In this document: one piece after another, positions 1 through 7,780 of the stretch
Layout of the letters: each line of letters starts with the position of its first letter
Position numbering within the stretch: position 1 is the stretch's first letter
DNA from: Planotetraspora phitsanulokensis
GTDB lineage: Bacteria; Actinomycetota; Actinomycetes; Streptosporangiales; Streptosporangiaceae
Assembly: GCF_016863295.1 (NCBI RefSeq)
Contig: NZ_BOOP01000055.1
Span: 1-57,835 of the forward strand
DNA length: 57,835 nucleotides
Direction: 5' to 3'
Made by a program: the position numbers and the translations under genes
Notes under the pieces: generated by a model
Told to the model about the DNA's origin: nothing
Seen by the model: only the letters and a program-made list of their open reading frames with translations
The model's database searches: none

Positions 1-30
1 ACCATCACCCTCATGAGAGGTGCCAGACCG

Positions 31-70
31 TCTCCAATCTGGCCTCCCGAACCGGCCTCTCCAATCTGGC
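31..70. repeat. 13-bp direct repeat pair upstream of the first gene
   Basis: TCTCCAATCTGGC occurs at 31-43 and again at 58-70. The first copy also forms a small inverted repeat with GCCAGA at 22-27. The pair lies about 45 bp upstream of the first start codon, so it may be a regulator site, but nothing in the sequence identifies the factor. Confidence 0.45.
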
Positions 71-103
71 AGGGAGGGCTGGGGTATCGGGTGGGCGAAG
101 CCG

Positions 104-109
104 TACTAT
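104..109 (+). promoter_or_regulatory. -10 element TACTAT, leaderless start
   Basis: TACTAT ends 6 nt before the ATG at 116, which would put the transcription start at the start codon. No Shine-Dalgarno sequence is visible, consistent with leaderless translation. No convincing -35 is seen. Confidence 0.5.
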
Positions 110-115
110 CACGGC

Positions 116-553
116 ATGTTCGGCTTCAAGATCGGCGTCGTCGTGGTGGTGCTCGCCGCGCTTCTCGCGGTGGCCATACTCGTGGTGGTGGTGGCCGCCA
201 TCCGGGCAGGCGCGCGGCCCAGCACATCACTCGGCTGGCGTTCGCCCGGTCTTCCACCGCCGATCTCCGCCGATCTGCAGAACCGGGTGCGCGCTCTGCT
301 CGCCGAAGGCCGGAAGGCTCGAGCCGTCCAGCTGGTCAGAGAGGAAACCGGGATCAGTCCCAGAGAAGGCAAGAGCGTCGTGGACGCCATCGCCGCGGGA
401 CGACCGCTTCCAGGAGACCCCTCTCCGGCCGACCTGGCCTCGCGTGCCCGCGAACTCAAGGCGTCCGGCCATACGCAGCAGGCCGTCATGCTCGTCCGCG
501 ACGAGACCGGAATGGGACAAAAAGAGGCAGAAGCATTCATTAATGCGTTATAA
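116..553 (+). CDS. Membrane-anchored protein with two L7/L12-like C-terminal motifs
   Basis: A 145-residue protein. Residues about 6-30 form one strongly hydrophobic helix rich in Val and Ala. The soluble part carries two related helix-helix units, at about 53-90 (VRALLAEGRKARAVQLVREE) and 104-144 (ARELKASGHTQQAVMLVRDE). Both resemble the factor-binding C-terminal domain of ribosomal protein L7/L12 (pattern A-x-x-L-V-x-E-x-T-G-x-x-x-K-E-A). It is not the ribosomal stalk protein, because the N-terminal dimerisation domain is replaced by a membrane anchor. The start at 116 rather than an upstream codon is chosen because TACTAT sits 6 nt before it and the hydrophobic helix begins there. Function unknown. 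It stands alone and is followed by a strong hairpin. Confidence 0.75.
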   Translation: MFGFKIGVVVVVLAALLAVAILVVVVAAIRAGARPSTSLGWRSPGLPPPISADLQNRVRALLAEGRKARAVQLVREETGISPREGKSVVDAIAAGRPLPGDPSPADLASRARELKASGHTQQAVMLVRDETGMGQKEAEAFINAL

Positions 554-596
554 CTCCCATACCGGACAGAAGGTGAATTCTGTCCGGTATGGGAGT
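553..596 (+). terminator. Perfect 19-bp hairpin overlapping the stop codon
   Basis: The arms at 553-571 and 578-596 are perfectly complementary (left arm begins ACTCCCATACCGGACAG) around the 6-nt loop GGTGAA. No T-run follows, so this is a U-less terminator of the kind common in actinobacteria, or an mRNA-stabilising stem. The left arm begins at the last base of the TAA stop. Confidence 0.7.
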
Positions 597-610
597 GGCA
601 GGCTTCGTAC

Positions 611-1552
611 ATGCACGACCACCTCATGAGCGACCTCGCCGACGCCGAACTCGCGGACTTCATCAGCACCATTCGCGCGCATCCCGGTCCTCCTGCCCGC
701 GACATCGGCCCGGCCGCTCTGCGCGACGCCCAGCGCCGTCGCGTCATGACCGCACCCCGGGGTCCGTCGCTCCCCCTGGTCGACGACTTCCCGATCAACG
801 ATCTGCCTGTGCGGCTCTATCGGCCCGCGTCCGGATCTCTCCCGCTTGTGGTGCTCCTGCACGGCGCCATGTGGACGATCGGCGACCTCGAGTCCCATGA
901 CCGGGCCCGCTGCCGCCTCGCCGCCACCGCCGAGGTCGCGGTCCTGGCCGTGGACGTCCGCCGCGCCCCTGAACACCCCTGGCCGGCCGCGGTCGACGAC
1001 GCGGTGACCGCCGTCCGGTGGGCCGATCAGCACCGGACCCTGCTGGGAACCGCCGGGACGCCTGCGGTCGCGGGTGACAGTTCGGGCGGCAACCTCGCGG
1101 CGCTCACCTGCTTGCGCCTGCGTGACGAGGGTGGCCCCACTCCCCTGGCACAGATCCTGATTTATCCGAACACCGACCTGACCTTGTCGCAGCCCAGCGT
1201 TCTTGAGAAGGGCACCGGGTGGGGCCTCGACGCGGACGCCGTCGCCTGGGGCGCGGAGATGTGGGTCCCCGACGCGTCGATGTGGGCCGATCCGCGGGTC
1301 AGCCCGCTCCACGCGCCCGATCTGGGCGGTCTGCCCCGGGCGCTCGTGGTCACCGCCGAGCACGATCCGCTCAGGGACGAGGGCGACGCCTACGCCCGGC
1401 GCCTCGCCGCGGCGGGCGTTCCGGTGGACCACCACTGTGAGGCGAAGATGGTCCACGGGTTCCTCACGCTCGACGCGGTCTCTCCGGCCGCCGCGGCGGC
1501 GGGAGACAGGCTCTTCGCCCGGATGGCGGACCTCCTCCACGGCCCTGCCTAA
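611..1552 (+). CDS. Alpha/beta hydrolase, HSL (hormone-sensitive lipase) family esterase
   Basis: A 313-residue cytoplasmic carboxylesterase-type protein with no signal peptide. The oxyanion motif is HGAMW at 84-88, a variant of the family's HGGGW. The nucleophile elbow is GDSSGGN (Ser157), the acid is Asp252 in AEHDPL, and the base is His282 in MVHGF, giving a complete triad. Such enzymes hydrolyse short-chain esters. The substrate cannot be inferred. The start could be ATG 611 or ATG 626, as neither has a good Shine-Dalgarno sequence. The stop is immediately followed by the ATG of the recombinase gene, so the two may be co-transcribed. Confidence 0.85.
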   Translation: MHDHLMSDLADAELADFISTIRAHPGPPARDIGPAALRDAQRRRVMTAPRGPSLPLVDDFPINDLPVRLYRPASGSLPLVVLLHGAMWTIGDLESHDRARCRLAATAEVAVLAVDVRRAPEHPWPAAVDDAVTAVRWADQHRTLLGTAGTPAVAGDSSGGNLAALTCLRLRDEGGPTPLAQILIYPNTDLTLSQPSVLEKGTGWGLDADAVAWGAEMWVPDASMWADPRVSPLHAPDLGGLPRALVVTAEHDPLRDEGDAYARRLAAAGVPVDHHCEAKMVHGFLTLDAVSPAAAAAGDRLFARMADLLHGPA

Positions 1553-2623
1553 ATGTCGGTGGCCACCGGTACGGTTTCGATCATGCTGCCCGCTCAGGTG
1601 AACCGGCTGACCGTGGAGGAGGCCGCCGACCGCTACGTCGATCTGGTCAGGGCCAAGACCGTGACCGGGGCGCTGTCCCCCGCCACCGCCGAGGTCTACG
1701 CCCGTGATGTCACCACCTTCGTACGGCTGGCAGGCCCCGGCCGGGTGCTCGACGACCTGACGGGTGAGGACGTCGACGCGGTGCTCCTGGCCTTCGCGAG
1801 GAAACCCGACGAGCGGCGCCGGGCCGACGGCCCACGGGAGCAGGCTCATGTGCAGAGCGCGGCGTCGCAGGCCCGGTTCCGCCGGTCGGTGTCGGCGTTG
1901 TTCAAGCACGCCGCTTCGGTGGGCTGGGTGCAGCTGAATCCGATGGCGACGGCGTCGGTGACGGCGCGGGAACGCGGTGGGTTGCGGGCCGAGCGTCGTG
2001 CGCTGACCAAGGAGCAGGCGGAGGGCCTCATCGGGGCGGCCCGCTCCCCCGCGCCGGCTCCCCCGCGCAGGAGCGACCAGCGGACCGACGTCCGGGACGC
2101 CCTGATCGTGCTGCTGCTCGCGACGCTGGGGCCGCGGGTGTCCGAGCTGGTCAGGGCCAACGTGGAGGATTTCTACACCAACGACGGCGTTCGTTACTGG
2201 CGCATCTTCGGTAAGGGCGGCAAGACGAGGGACGTGCCGCTCCCCCGTGACGTCGCCGAGGTGTTCGACGCCTACCTGGCCGTGCGGGCGCAGGAGCGGG
2301 ACAAGGCGTTGTTGTTGTCGTGGCGTGGCCGCCGGCTCGCGCGGGGCGACGTCCAGGCCGTCATCGACCGGGTGCAGCAGCGGGTCGATCCTGGACGGCG
2401 GCGCAGCGTCACGCCGCACGGCTTACGCCACACCACCGCGACGCATCTCCTCGCGGACGGCACGGACATGGACGCGGTGCGCCGGGTTCTCGGGCACAGC
2501 GACCTGTCCACGCTCGGCCGCTACCGGGACGAGCTTCCCGGAGAGCTGGAGGTGGCGATGCGCTCGCATCCGCTCCTGCGTGACATGAACGGCCACGACG
2601 GCGAAACCGCGCCGAACAGGTGA
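1553..2623 (+). CDS. Stand-alone tyrosine recombinase (phage-integrase family)
   Basis: A 356-residue site-specific recombinase. Residues about 18-130 look like the SAM-like core-binding domain and 150-335 like the catalytic domain. The catalytic set is visible: Arg195 (GPRVSEL), Lys224 (GKGGK), His289 and Arg292 (PHGLRH), His315 (LGHSD) and the nucleophile Tyr324 (GRYRD). The length is closer to XerC/XerD than to most phage integrases, but no excisionase, tRNA att site or phage gene is nearby and the acidic insert is unlike XerC. The start at 1553 directly abuts the upstream stop; ATG 1583 is an alternative. It may be a Xer-like resolvase of unknown target. Confidence 0.85.
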   Translation: MSVATGTVSIMLPAQVNRLTVEEAADRYVDLVRAKTVTGALSPATAEVYARDVTTFVRLAGPGRVLDDLTGEDVDAVLLAFARKPDERRRADGPREQAHVQSAASQARFRRSVSALFKHAASVGWVQLNPMATASVTARERGGLRAERRALTKEQAEGLIGAARSPAPAPPRRSDQRTDVRDALIVLLLATLGPRVSELVRANVEDFYTNDGVRYWRIFGKGGKTRDVPLPRDVAEVFDAYLAVRAQERDKALLLSWRGRRLARGDVQAVIDRVQQRVDPGRRRSVTPHGLRHTTATHLLADGTDMDAVRRVLGHSDLSTLGRYRDELPGELEVAMRSHPLLRDMNGHDGETAPNR

Positions 2624-2681
2624 ACAGACCGCGAACGAATCCCGCCGAGTTGGCGTCCAACCTGTTAAACAGGGAGGGCGC

Positions 2682-3767
2682 ATGCGGTACGTGCTGGTGG
2701 CGGGAGCAGCGGTTCTCGGGTTGACGGGGGTGGTGGTCGTCGCGCCGCCCGCCGGGGCGGGATCGGCGACTCAGGCCCCGCCGGTGTGGAAGCTGGTCAA
2801 GGTCAACACCCTGCCGAGGGACGACGTGCTCAACGACGTGGCCACGCTGAAGAACGGCTCGGTCTGGGCGGCGGGCCACCGGGTGGTGAACGGCAAGGTG
2901 AAGGGCATCGTCGAGCGGTTCGACGGCAAGAAGTGGACGCTGCTGCCCGGCGTGCCGGCGCTCGATCTGACGGCCATAGCCGCGAGTTCGCCGAAGAGCG
3001 TGTGGGTGTTCGGGCAGGGCAAGGCGTCCCGGTGGAACGGGAAGTCCTGGACCACCCGGTCGCTGGGCAAGCGGTTCGCGACCGCCGACGCCGACGCGCT
3101 GAACGTGAAGGACGTCTGGGCCGTCGGGGCCCAGATGGCCTCCGCCCGGCACTGGAACGGCACGTCCTGGCGCAGCTTCGCGCTCCCCGGTCAGGCGAGT
3201 GCGGTCGACATCTACAAGGCGCGCGACGTCTGGGCCGCGGGCCTGAACGGGTCACAACCGTCGATCATGCGGTGGAGAGGGGGTTCCTCGTGGAAACCCG
3301 TCCCCCTTCCCCCGATTGCGCTGCCCTCGCCTGACGCGGAGGTGGGCTTCCGGGACATCCTGGTGATCGGGCCCAAGAACGTCTGGGCGGTCGGCGGGAT
3401 CAGCTGGGAGGGGGCGAACGAGGAGGGTGACGACGTCACGTTCAGCCGTACGCTTCTCATGCACTGGAACGGCACGAAGTGGACGACGATGGTGGGTAAG
3501 ACCGGCGGCCAGCCGTACACCCAGGTGACGCCCGACGGCACGGGTGGGGTCTGGATCGTGCAGGGTGCGTGGAACGCCACGTTGTGGCATGTCACCGGGT
3601 CGGGGTGGAAGAGCACGCCGCTGCCGCGCAAGCCGGGGACGGACGCCGTGTTGTCGTCCATCGCGCGGATACCGGGCACGGCCACGACGTGGGGCGCGGG
3701 GTTCACGGTGCCGCAGGGTGATCCCGATGATCCGTCCGCGAACGGGGCGTTCTGGCGGGCCCGCTGA
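2682..3767 (+). CDS. Secreted repeat protein, probable beta-propeller
   Basis: A 361-residue exported protein. Residues 1-26 form a Sec signal peptide (Arg near the start, hydrophobic core, AGAG cleavage region). The mature part carries repeated units built around SVWAAG, SVWVFG, DVWAVG, DVWAAG, NVWAVG and GVWIVQ, each followed by W-N-G-x-x-W segments, as in bacterial beta-propeller repeats. GGGAGG lies 6 nt before the ATG. No catalytic motif is seen, so a binding or surface role is an inference. It is monocistronic, with a promoter-bearing gap to the MerR gene downstream. Confidence 0.75.
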   Translation: MRYVLVAGAAVLGLTGVVVVAPPAGAGSATQAPPVWKLVKVNTLPRDDVLNDVATLKNGSVWAAGHRVVNGKVKGIVERFDGKKWTLLPGVPALDLTAIAASSPKSVWVFGQGKASRWNGKSWTTRSLGKRFATADADALNVKDVWAVGAQMASARHWNGTSWRSFALPGQASAVDIYKARDVWAAGLNGSQPSIMRWRGGSSWKPVPLPPIALPSPDAEVGFRDILVIGPKNVWAVGGISWEGANEEGDDVTFSRTLLMHWNGTKWTTMVGKTGGQPYTQVTPDGTGGVWIVQGAWNATLWHVTGSGWKSTPLPRKPGTDAVLSSIARIPGTATTWGAGFTVPQGDPDDPSANGAFWRAR

Positions 3768-3787
3768 TCAACCGGCGGGTATTCGGG

Positions 3788-3818
3788 TTGACCCTCACGT
3801 GACGTCAGGCCACACGCT
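3788..3818 (+). promoter_or_regulatory. tipA-like MerR-dependent promoter with 19-bp spacer
   Basis: TTGACC (3788-3793) is separated by exactly 19 bp from CACGCT (3813-3818). The long spacer is typical of MerR-activated promoters. The spacer holds an interrupted palindrome, CCTCACGT-G-ACGTCAGG (3793-3809, one mismatch). From memory it resembles the thiostrepton-inducible Streptomyces tipA promoter in -35, spacer length and CTCACGT core. It lies 23 bp before the TipAL-like gene, suggesting autoregulation. Confidence 0.75.
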
Positions 3819-3841
3819 GGATCCTGAAAGGGGGTGAACCC

Positions 3842-4600
3842 ATGGGCTATTCGGTCGGGCAGGTCGCCGCGTTCGCCGGCGTGACGGTGCGCACGCTGCA
3901 TCATTACGACGAGATCGGGCTGCTGTCGCCGGGTGAGCGGACGAGGGCGGGTTACCGGCGGTACGCCGAGCCGGATCTCGACCGGTTGCAGCGGATCCTG
4001 TTCTACCGCGAGCTCGGGTTCTCCCTGGAGGAGATCGCCACCATCCTGGACGAGCCGGGCTCCGAGCCGGTGACGCATCTGCGTCGGCAGCACGAGTTGC
4101 TGCTGCGGCGGATCGGCAGGCTCCAGGAGATGGTGGCGGCGGTGGAGAAGGCGATGGAGGCACAGACGATGGGGATCTCGCTGACCCCGCAGGAGCGGTT
4201 CGAGGTGTTCGGCGACTTCGATCCGGACGAGCACGCACAGGAGGCCGAGGAGCGGTGGGGCGGCACCGACGCGTTCGAGCAGAGCCGCCGCCGCACCGCC
4301 GCGTACACGAAGGAGGACTGGCTGAAGATCCAGGAGGAGGCCGGTGCGGTGGTGCGGGACTTCGCCGCGGCGTTCGAGGGCGGCGTTCCGGCCGACGGGG
4401 CGCAGGCGATGGACGTGGCCGAGCGGCATCGTGAGCACATCAGCCGGTGGTTCTACAACTGCTCCCTCGAGATGCACAGGGGTCTGAGCGACATGTACGT
4501 CGCCGATCCCCGGTTCGCGGCGAACTACGAGCAGGTCGCGGAGGGGCTGGCGGCGTACATACGGGACGCCGTGCACGCGAACGCGGAGCGGCGTTCCTGA
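3842..4600 (+). CDS. MerR-family regulator with TipAS drug-binding domain (TipAL-like)
   Basis: A 252-residue regulator. Residues 1-70 form the MerR winged helix-turn-helix (YSVGQVAAFAGVTVRTLHHYDE) and 75-105 the dimerisation coiled coil. Residues about 115-245 match the TipAS domain (TPQERFEVFG start, YTKEDWLKI, conserved RHREHISRWFY and C-terminal YVADPRFAANYE). TipAS domains bind thiopeptides such as thiostrepton, and the regulator then activates its own promoter. The predicted promoter upstream has the expected 19-bp spacer. A strong AAAGGGGGTG Shine-Dalgarno precedes the ATG. No adjacent target operon is obvious, so it may act mainly on itself. Confidence 0.92.
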   Translation: MGYSVGQVAAFAGVTVRTLHHYDEIGLLSPGERTRAGYRRYAEPDLDRLQRILFYRELGFSLEEIATILDEPGSEPVTHLRRQHELLLRRIGRLQEMVAAVEKAMEAQTMGISLTPQERFEVFGDFDPDEHAQEAEERWGGTDAFEQSRRRTAAYTKEDWLKIQEEAGAVVRDFAAAFEGGVPADGAQAMDVAERHREHISRWFYNCSLEMHRGLSDMYVADPRFAANYEQVAEGLAAYIRDAVHANAERRS

Positions 4601-4718
4601 CCGGCGCCAATAGGCGCCGAGCCAGCCGGGCCGTCCCCGGCCGGCGCCTGAAGAGGCCGGTCACGGGCTTTCATCCCGAGGAAATCCGGGTGAAACACCG
4701 GCCGGTCACGATGGCTTG

Positions 4719-5552
4719 ATGATCAGGGCCATTCTGTTCGACCTCGACGAGACCCTTTTCGATCATCGCCGGGCCGTCGCGTACGCCGCGACGAGCTGGA
4801 CGGAGTCGGTCTCCCCCGGGCATCCCCTGGTGATGGAGACGCCCGCGTTGTGGCTGGATCTGGAGAACAGGCATCTTCCGGCGTGGCATGCCGGCGAGTG
4901 CTCGTTCGCCGAGCAGCGGCGGTGCAGGCTCAGGGACTTCTGCGGCCGGATGGGGCTTCGGGTACCGCCGGACCTGGACGCGGCCTATGCGGACTTCCTC
5001 GTGCACTACGAGGCCGCCTGGGCCGCCTTCCCCGACGCGGCCGAGGTGATAGACGCGCTGGCGGGCAGCGGGCTGACTCTGGGGGTGCTCACCAACGGGG
5101 TTCCCGTGCAGCAGGAGGCCAAGCTGCGCCGAATCGGGCTGATGGACCGCCTCGACCCGGTCCTGACGCCCGATTCGCTCGGCGGGAACTTCAAGCCGTC
5201 GGCGGAGTGCTATCTGCGGGCCGCCGCCAAGCTGGGGCTGCGGCCGCAGGAGGTCGTCCTGGTCGGTGACAACCTTCAGCTCGACGCGGTCGGCCCGGCC
5301 AGGGTCGGCATGCACGGAGTCTGGCTCGACCGTTACGGCAGCTCGCCCGCGGCCGCGTCGACGCCCGGCCCCGAGACCAACGCGAAGATCGCGACGATCA
5401 GGTCGCTGAACGAGCTGCCCGGCGTCCTGCGCCCCCTCGACGCCGGGTCCGGGGCCGCCGCTCCCCCACGACGTTCGGCACGGGCCGGTCAGGCGAGGCG
5501 CATGTCGGCCGCGGCGCCGACGAGGCGGCGGGCGAAGCCCAGACGCTCGTAG
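4719..5552 (+). CDS. HAD-superfamily hydrolase
   Basis: A 277-residue HAD phosphatase-like protein. Motif I is FDLDET (nucleophile Asp near residue 8), motif II LTNG, motif III the Lys in NFKPS, and motif IV GDNLQLD. The cap lies between motifs I and II, as in subfamily IA phosphatases. The substrate is not predictable. ATG 4719 is preferred over TTG 4716. The last 21 residues are Arg/Ala-rich and unlike the family; they overlap the end of the convergent GNAT gene by 64 bp, which suggests the stop was lost and the frame extended. Confidence 0.85.
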   Translation: MIRAILFDLDETLFDHRRAVAYAATSWTESVSPGHPLVMETPALWLDLENRHLPAWHAGECSFAEQRRCRLRDFCGRMGLRVPPDLDAAYADFLVHYEAAWAAFPDAAEVIDALAGSGLTLGVLTNGVPVQQEAKLRRIGLMDRLDPVLTPDSLGGNFKPSAECYLRAAAKLGLRPQEVVLVGDNLQLDAVGPARVGMHGVWLDRYGSSPAAASTPGPETNAKIATIRSLNELPGVLRPLDAGSGAAAPPRRSARAGQARRMSAAAPTRRRAKPRRS

Positions 5553-6241
5553 ACGCCGAGCGCGGCGTGGTTCCCGTCGTCCACCATCAGTGCCGCCCGG
5601 TCGTGCTCGGCCAGCAGGGCCTGGGTGACGAAGCGGCAGATCCGCTCCCCCAGCCCGCGTCCTCTGGCCTGTACGGCTGTCGCGACACCGGCGAGCAGGC
5701 CCACGGTGGGCGCCGACCATGCGTCGGCGGCGACGGCGAGCAGTTCGCCGCCCGTGTCCCGGATGCCCGCCCACCGGCGGACCTCGGGGAGGCCCGGAAC
5801 GGCGTACGAGTCGGGGTTGGCGGCCTTGAGGAGGTCGGCGACGTCCGGTTCCTCCTCGGGGGTGAGCCACGCGGCGTCCTGAACCACGCCAGGGGCCTGG
5901 GCCGGCGGCGGTGAGGTGGTGGTGACCATCCAGGAGAAGGAACCGCTGAACTCCAGCTCGTCGATGTTCTCCGACAGTTCGCGGATGAGGTGGACGTCGC
6001 CGAACGGCCGGAACTCCGGGCCCATCTCGGCCAGGGCGTGCCGTACCAGCCGGGCGGCGTTGGTCGAGCCGCCGCAGACGGCCAGCCGGTCGCGGCGGGA
6101 CGCCCGGGGGCTGGCCACGGCCACCGCGTCGCTGGCGGCCCATGCCCGCACGCCGCGCTTCATGCCCTGGGCGGCCCACACGATGAGGTCGTCGTCGGCG
6201 GAGGCGTCCACGACCTCCGCCGTACGGGTGAGCTCCCTCAA
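5489..6241 (-). CDS. GNAT-family N-acetyltransferase
   Basis: A 250-residue protein. The C-terminal half (about 150-245) is a GNAT fold, with the acetyl-CoA loop QARGRGLGERI (the Q/R-x-x-G-x-G signature) and the terminal YERLGFARR element. The N-terminal half is a poorly conserved extra domain. Its ATG overlaps the purB stop by 4 bp, so translation is probably coupled. The acceptor is unknown, and nothing in the context ties it to purine synthesis beyond co-transcription. Confidence 0.82.
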   Translation of the reverse strand: MRELTRTAEVVDASADDDLIVWAAQGMKRGVRAWAASDAVAVASPRASRRDRLAVCGGSTNAARLVRHALAEMGPEFRPFGDVHLIRELSENIDELEFSGSFSWMVTTTSPPPAQAPGVVQDAAWLTPEEEPDVADLLKAANPDSYAVPGLPEVRRWAGIRDTGGELLAVAADAWSAPTVGLLAGVATAVQARGRGLGERICRFVTQALLAEHDRAALMVDDGNHAALGVYERLGFARRLVGAAADMRLA

Positions 6242-7665
6242 AGGATCGCGCCGGGCGCGTAGGCGGCGGCCGCGGGGTGAGCGGCGGTGATCCGCCCGAC
6301 GTGTTCGACGATCTGGGTGACCTGCTCGGGCGCGGCGCCGGTGAAGGAGATCCGGTCGGCGAGCAGCGCGTCGAGTTCCGCTCTGCCGAGCGGGAACCGG
6401 GTGTCGGCGGCCAGCCGGTCGAGGAGTTCGTTGGCCCTGCCCTCGGAGCGCATGGCGAGCGCGGACGCGACCGCGTGTTCCTTGATCAGCTCGTGGGCGG
6501 TCTCACGGCCCACCCCGGCGCGGACCGCGGCCATGAGCATCTTGGTGGTGGCGAGGAACGGGAGGTAACGGTTCAGTTCGGCCTCGATGACGGCGGGGAA
6601 CGCGCCGAACTCGTCGAGGACGGTGAGCATGGTCTCCACGAGGCCGTCGAAGGCGAAGAACGCGTCGGGCAGGGCGACCCTGCGCACGACCGAGCAGGAC
6701 ACGTCGCCCTCGTTCCACTGGTCGCCTGCCAGCTCCGCCCCCATGGACGCGTAGCCGCGCAGGATGACGGTGAGGCCGTTGACTCGTTCGCAGGAGCGGG
6801 TGTTCATCTTGTGCGGCATCGCGGAGGATCCGACCTGGCCCTCCTTGAACCCCTCGGTGACGAGCTCGTGGCCGGCCATCAGGCGGATGGTCTTGGCCAG
6901 CGACGACGGAGCGGCGGCCAGTTGCACCAGGGTCGTGAGGACGTCGTAGTCGAGCGAGCGCGGGTAGACCTGTCCCACGCTGGTGAAGCGGCGGGTGAAT
7001 CCGAGGTGCCCGGCGACGCGGTCCTCCAGCTCGGTGAGGCGGTCGCCGGATCCGAGGAGGTCGAGCATGTCCTGCGCGGTGCCGACGGGGCCCTTGACGC
7101 CGCGCAGCGGGTACCGGTCGAGCAGGTTCTCGAGGCGTTCGTAGGCGACGAGCAGTTCGTCGGCGGCGGTGGCGAAGCGCTTCCCGAGCGTGGTGGCCTG
7201 TGCGGCGACGTTGTGCGAGCGGCCGGCCATCACCGTCGGCGAGTGCTCGGCGGCCAGGCGGGCAAGGCGGGCGAGCAGTGCGACGACGCGGTTCCTGACG
7301 AGCAGGAGGCTGTCCCGGATCTGGAGTTGCTCGACGTTCTCGGTCAGGTCGCGCGAGGTCATGCCCTTGTGGACGTGTTCGTGCCCGGCCAGGGCGTTGA
7401 ACTCCTCGATCCGGGCCTTCACGTCGTGGCGGGTGACTCGTTCGCGTTCGGCGATGGAGCCGAGGTCGACCTGGTCGACGACCTTCTCGTAGTCGGCGAC
7501 CACGTCCGGCGGCACGTCGATCCCGAGGTCGGTCTGGGCCTTCAGCACGGCCAGCCAGAGCCTGCGCTCCAGCGCGACCTTGTGCTCGGGGGACCACAGG
7601 CGGGCCAGCTCCGCTGACGCGTAGCGGGCGGCCAGGACATTCGGGATTCGCGGCTTGGCACTCAC
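6238..7665 (-). CDS. purB: Adenylosuccinate lyase
   Basis: A 475-residue enzyme of the fumarase/aspartase superfamily. It cleaves SAICAR and adenylosuccinate, releasing fumarate, in purine synthesis. The superfamily signature GSSAMPHKMN is at 279-288 with the catalytic Ser loop. Other landmarks are TRHDVKARI, the GHEHVHKGMTSRD substrate loop and RSHNVAAQATT (catalytic His near 151). The length is normal. The GTG start is supported by TAGACT 8 nt upstream, indicating a leaderless message. The GNAT gene follows with a 4-bp overlap. Confidence 0.95.
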   Translation of the reverse strand: MSAKPRIPNVLAARYASAELARLWSPEHKVALERRLWLAVLKAQTDLGIDVPPDVVADYEKVVDQVDLGSIAERERVTRHDVKARIEEFNALAGHEHVHKGMTSRDLTENVEQLQIRDSLLLVRNRVVALLARLARLAAEHSPTVMAGRSHNVAAQATTLGKRFATAADELLVAYERLENLLDRYPLRGVKGPVGTAQDMLDLLGSGDRLTELEDRVAGHLGFTRRFTSVGQVYPRSLDYDVLTTLVQLAAAPSSLAKTIRLMAGHELVTEGFKEGQVGSSAMPHKMNTRSCERVNGLTVILRGYASMGAELAGDQWNEGDVSCSVVRRVALPDAFFAFDGLVETMLTVLDEFGAFPAVIEAELNRYLPFLATTKMLMAAVRAGVGRETAHELIKEHAVASALAMRSEGRANELLDRLAADTRFPLGRAELDALLADRISFTGAAPEQVTQIVEHVGRITAAHPAAAAYAPGAIL

Positions 7666-7673
7666 GTTGGGTC

Positions 7674-7679
7674 AGTCTA
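7674..7679 (-). promoter_or_regulatory. -10 element TAGACT of purB
   Basis: On the minus strand TAGACT ends 8 nt before the GTG of purB, and no Shine-Dalgarno is present. This fits a leaderless transcript. The -35 is not convincing. Confidence 0.4.
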
Positions 7680-7731
7680 TTGAGACCGGGCGGCCTGCTG
7701 CCCCGCCGCCCCGCCGCAGCGGGTCCCGGTG

Positions 7732-7774
7732 CCCGTACGGCGGGGCCGCTCGTCGCGCGGTCCCGCCGTACGGG
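7732..7774 (-). terminator. Long hairpin terminator after the RND exporter gene
   Basis: Perfect 13-bp arms CCCGTACGGCGGG (7732-7744) and its complement (7762-7774) extend inward through a G-T pair and four more pairs to a 7-nt loop. It starts 6 bp beyond the RND stop codon and lies between that gene and purB. No T-run follows. Confidence 0.75.
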
Positions 7775-7780
7775 GGCGGC

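Noticed and set aside
548-2419. A 623-codon minus-strand frame over the esterase and recombinase genes
   Set aside because: No domain motif and Arg/Gly/His-rich composition; both plus-strand genes carry complete catalytic motifs.
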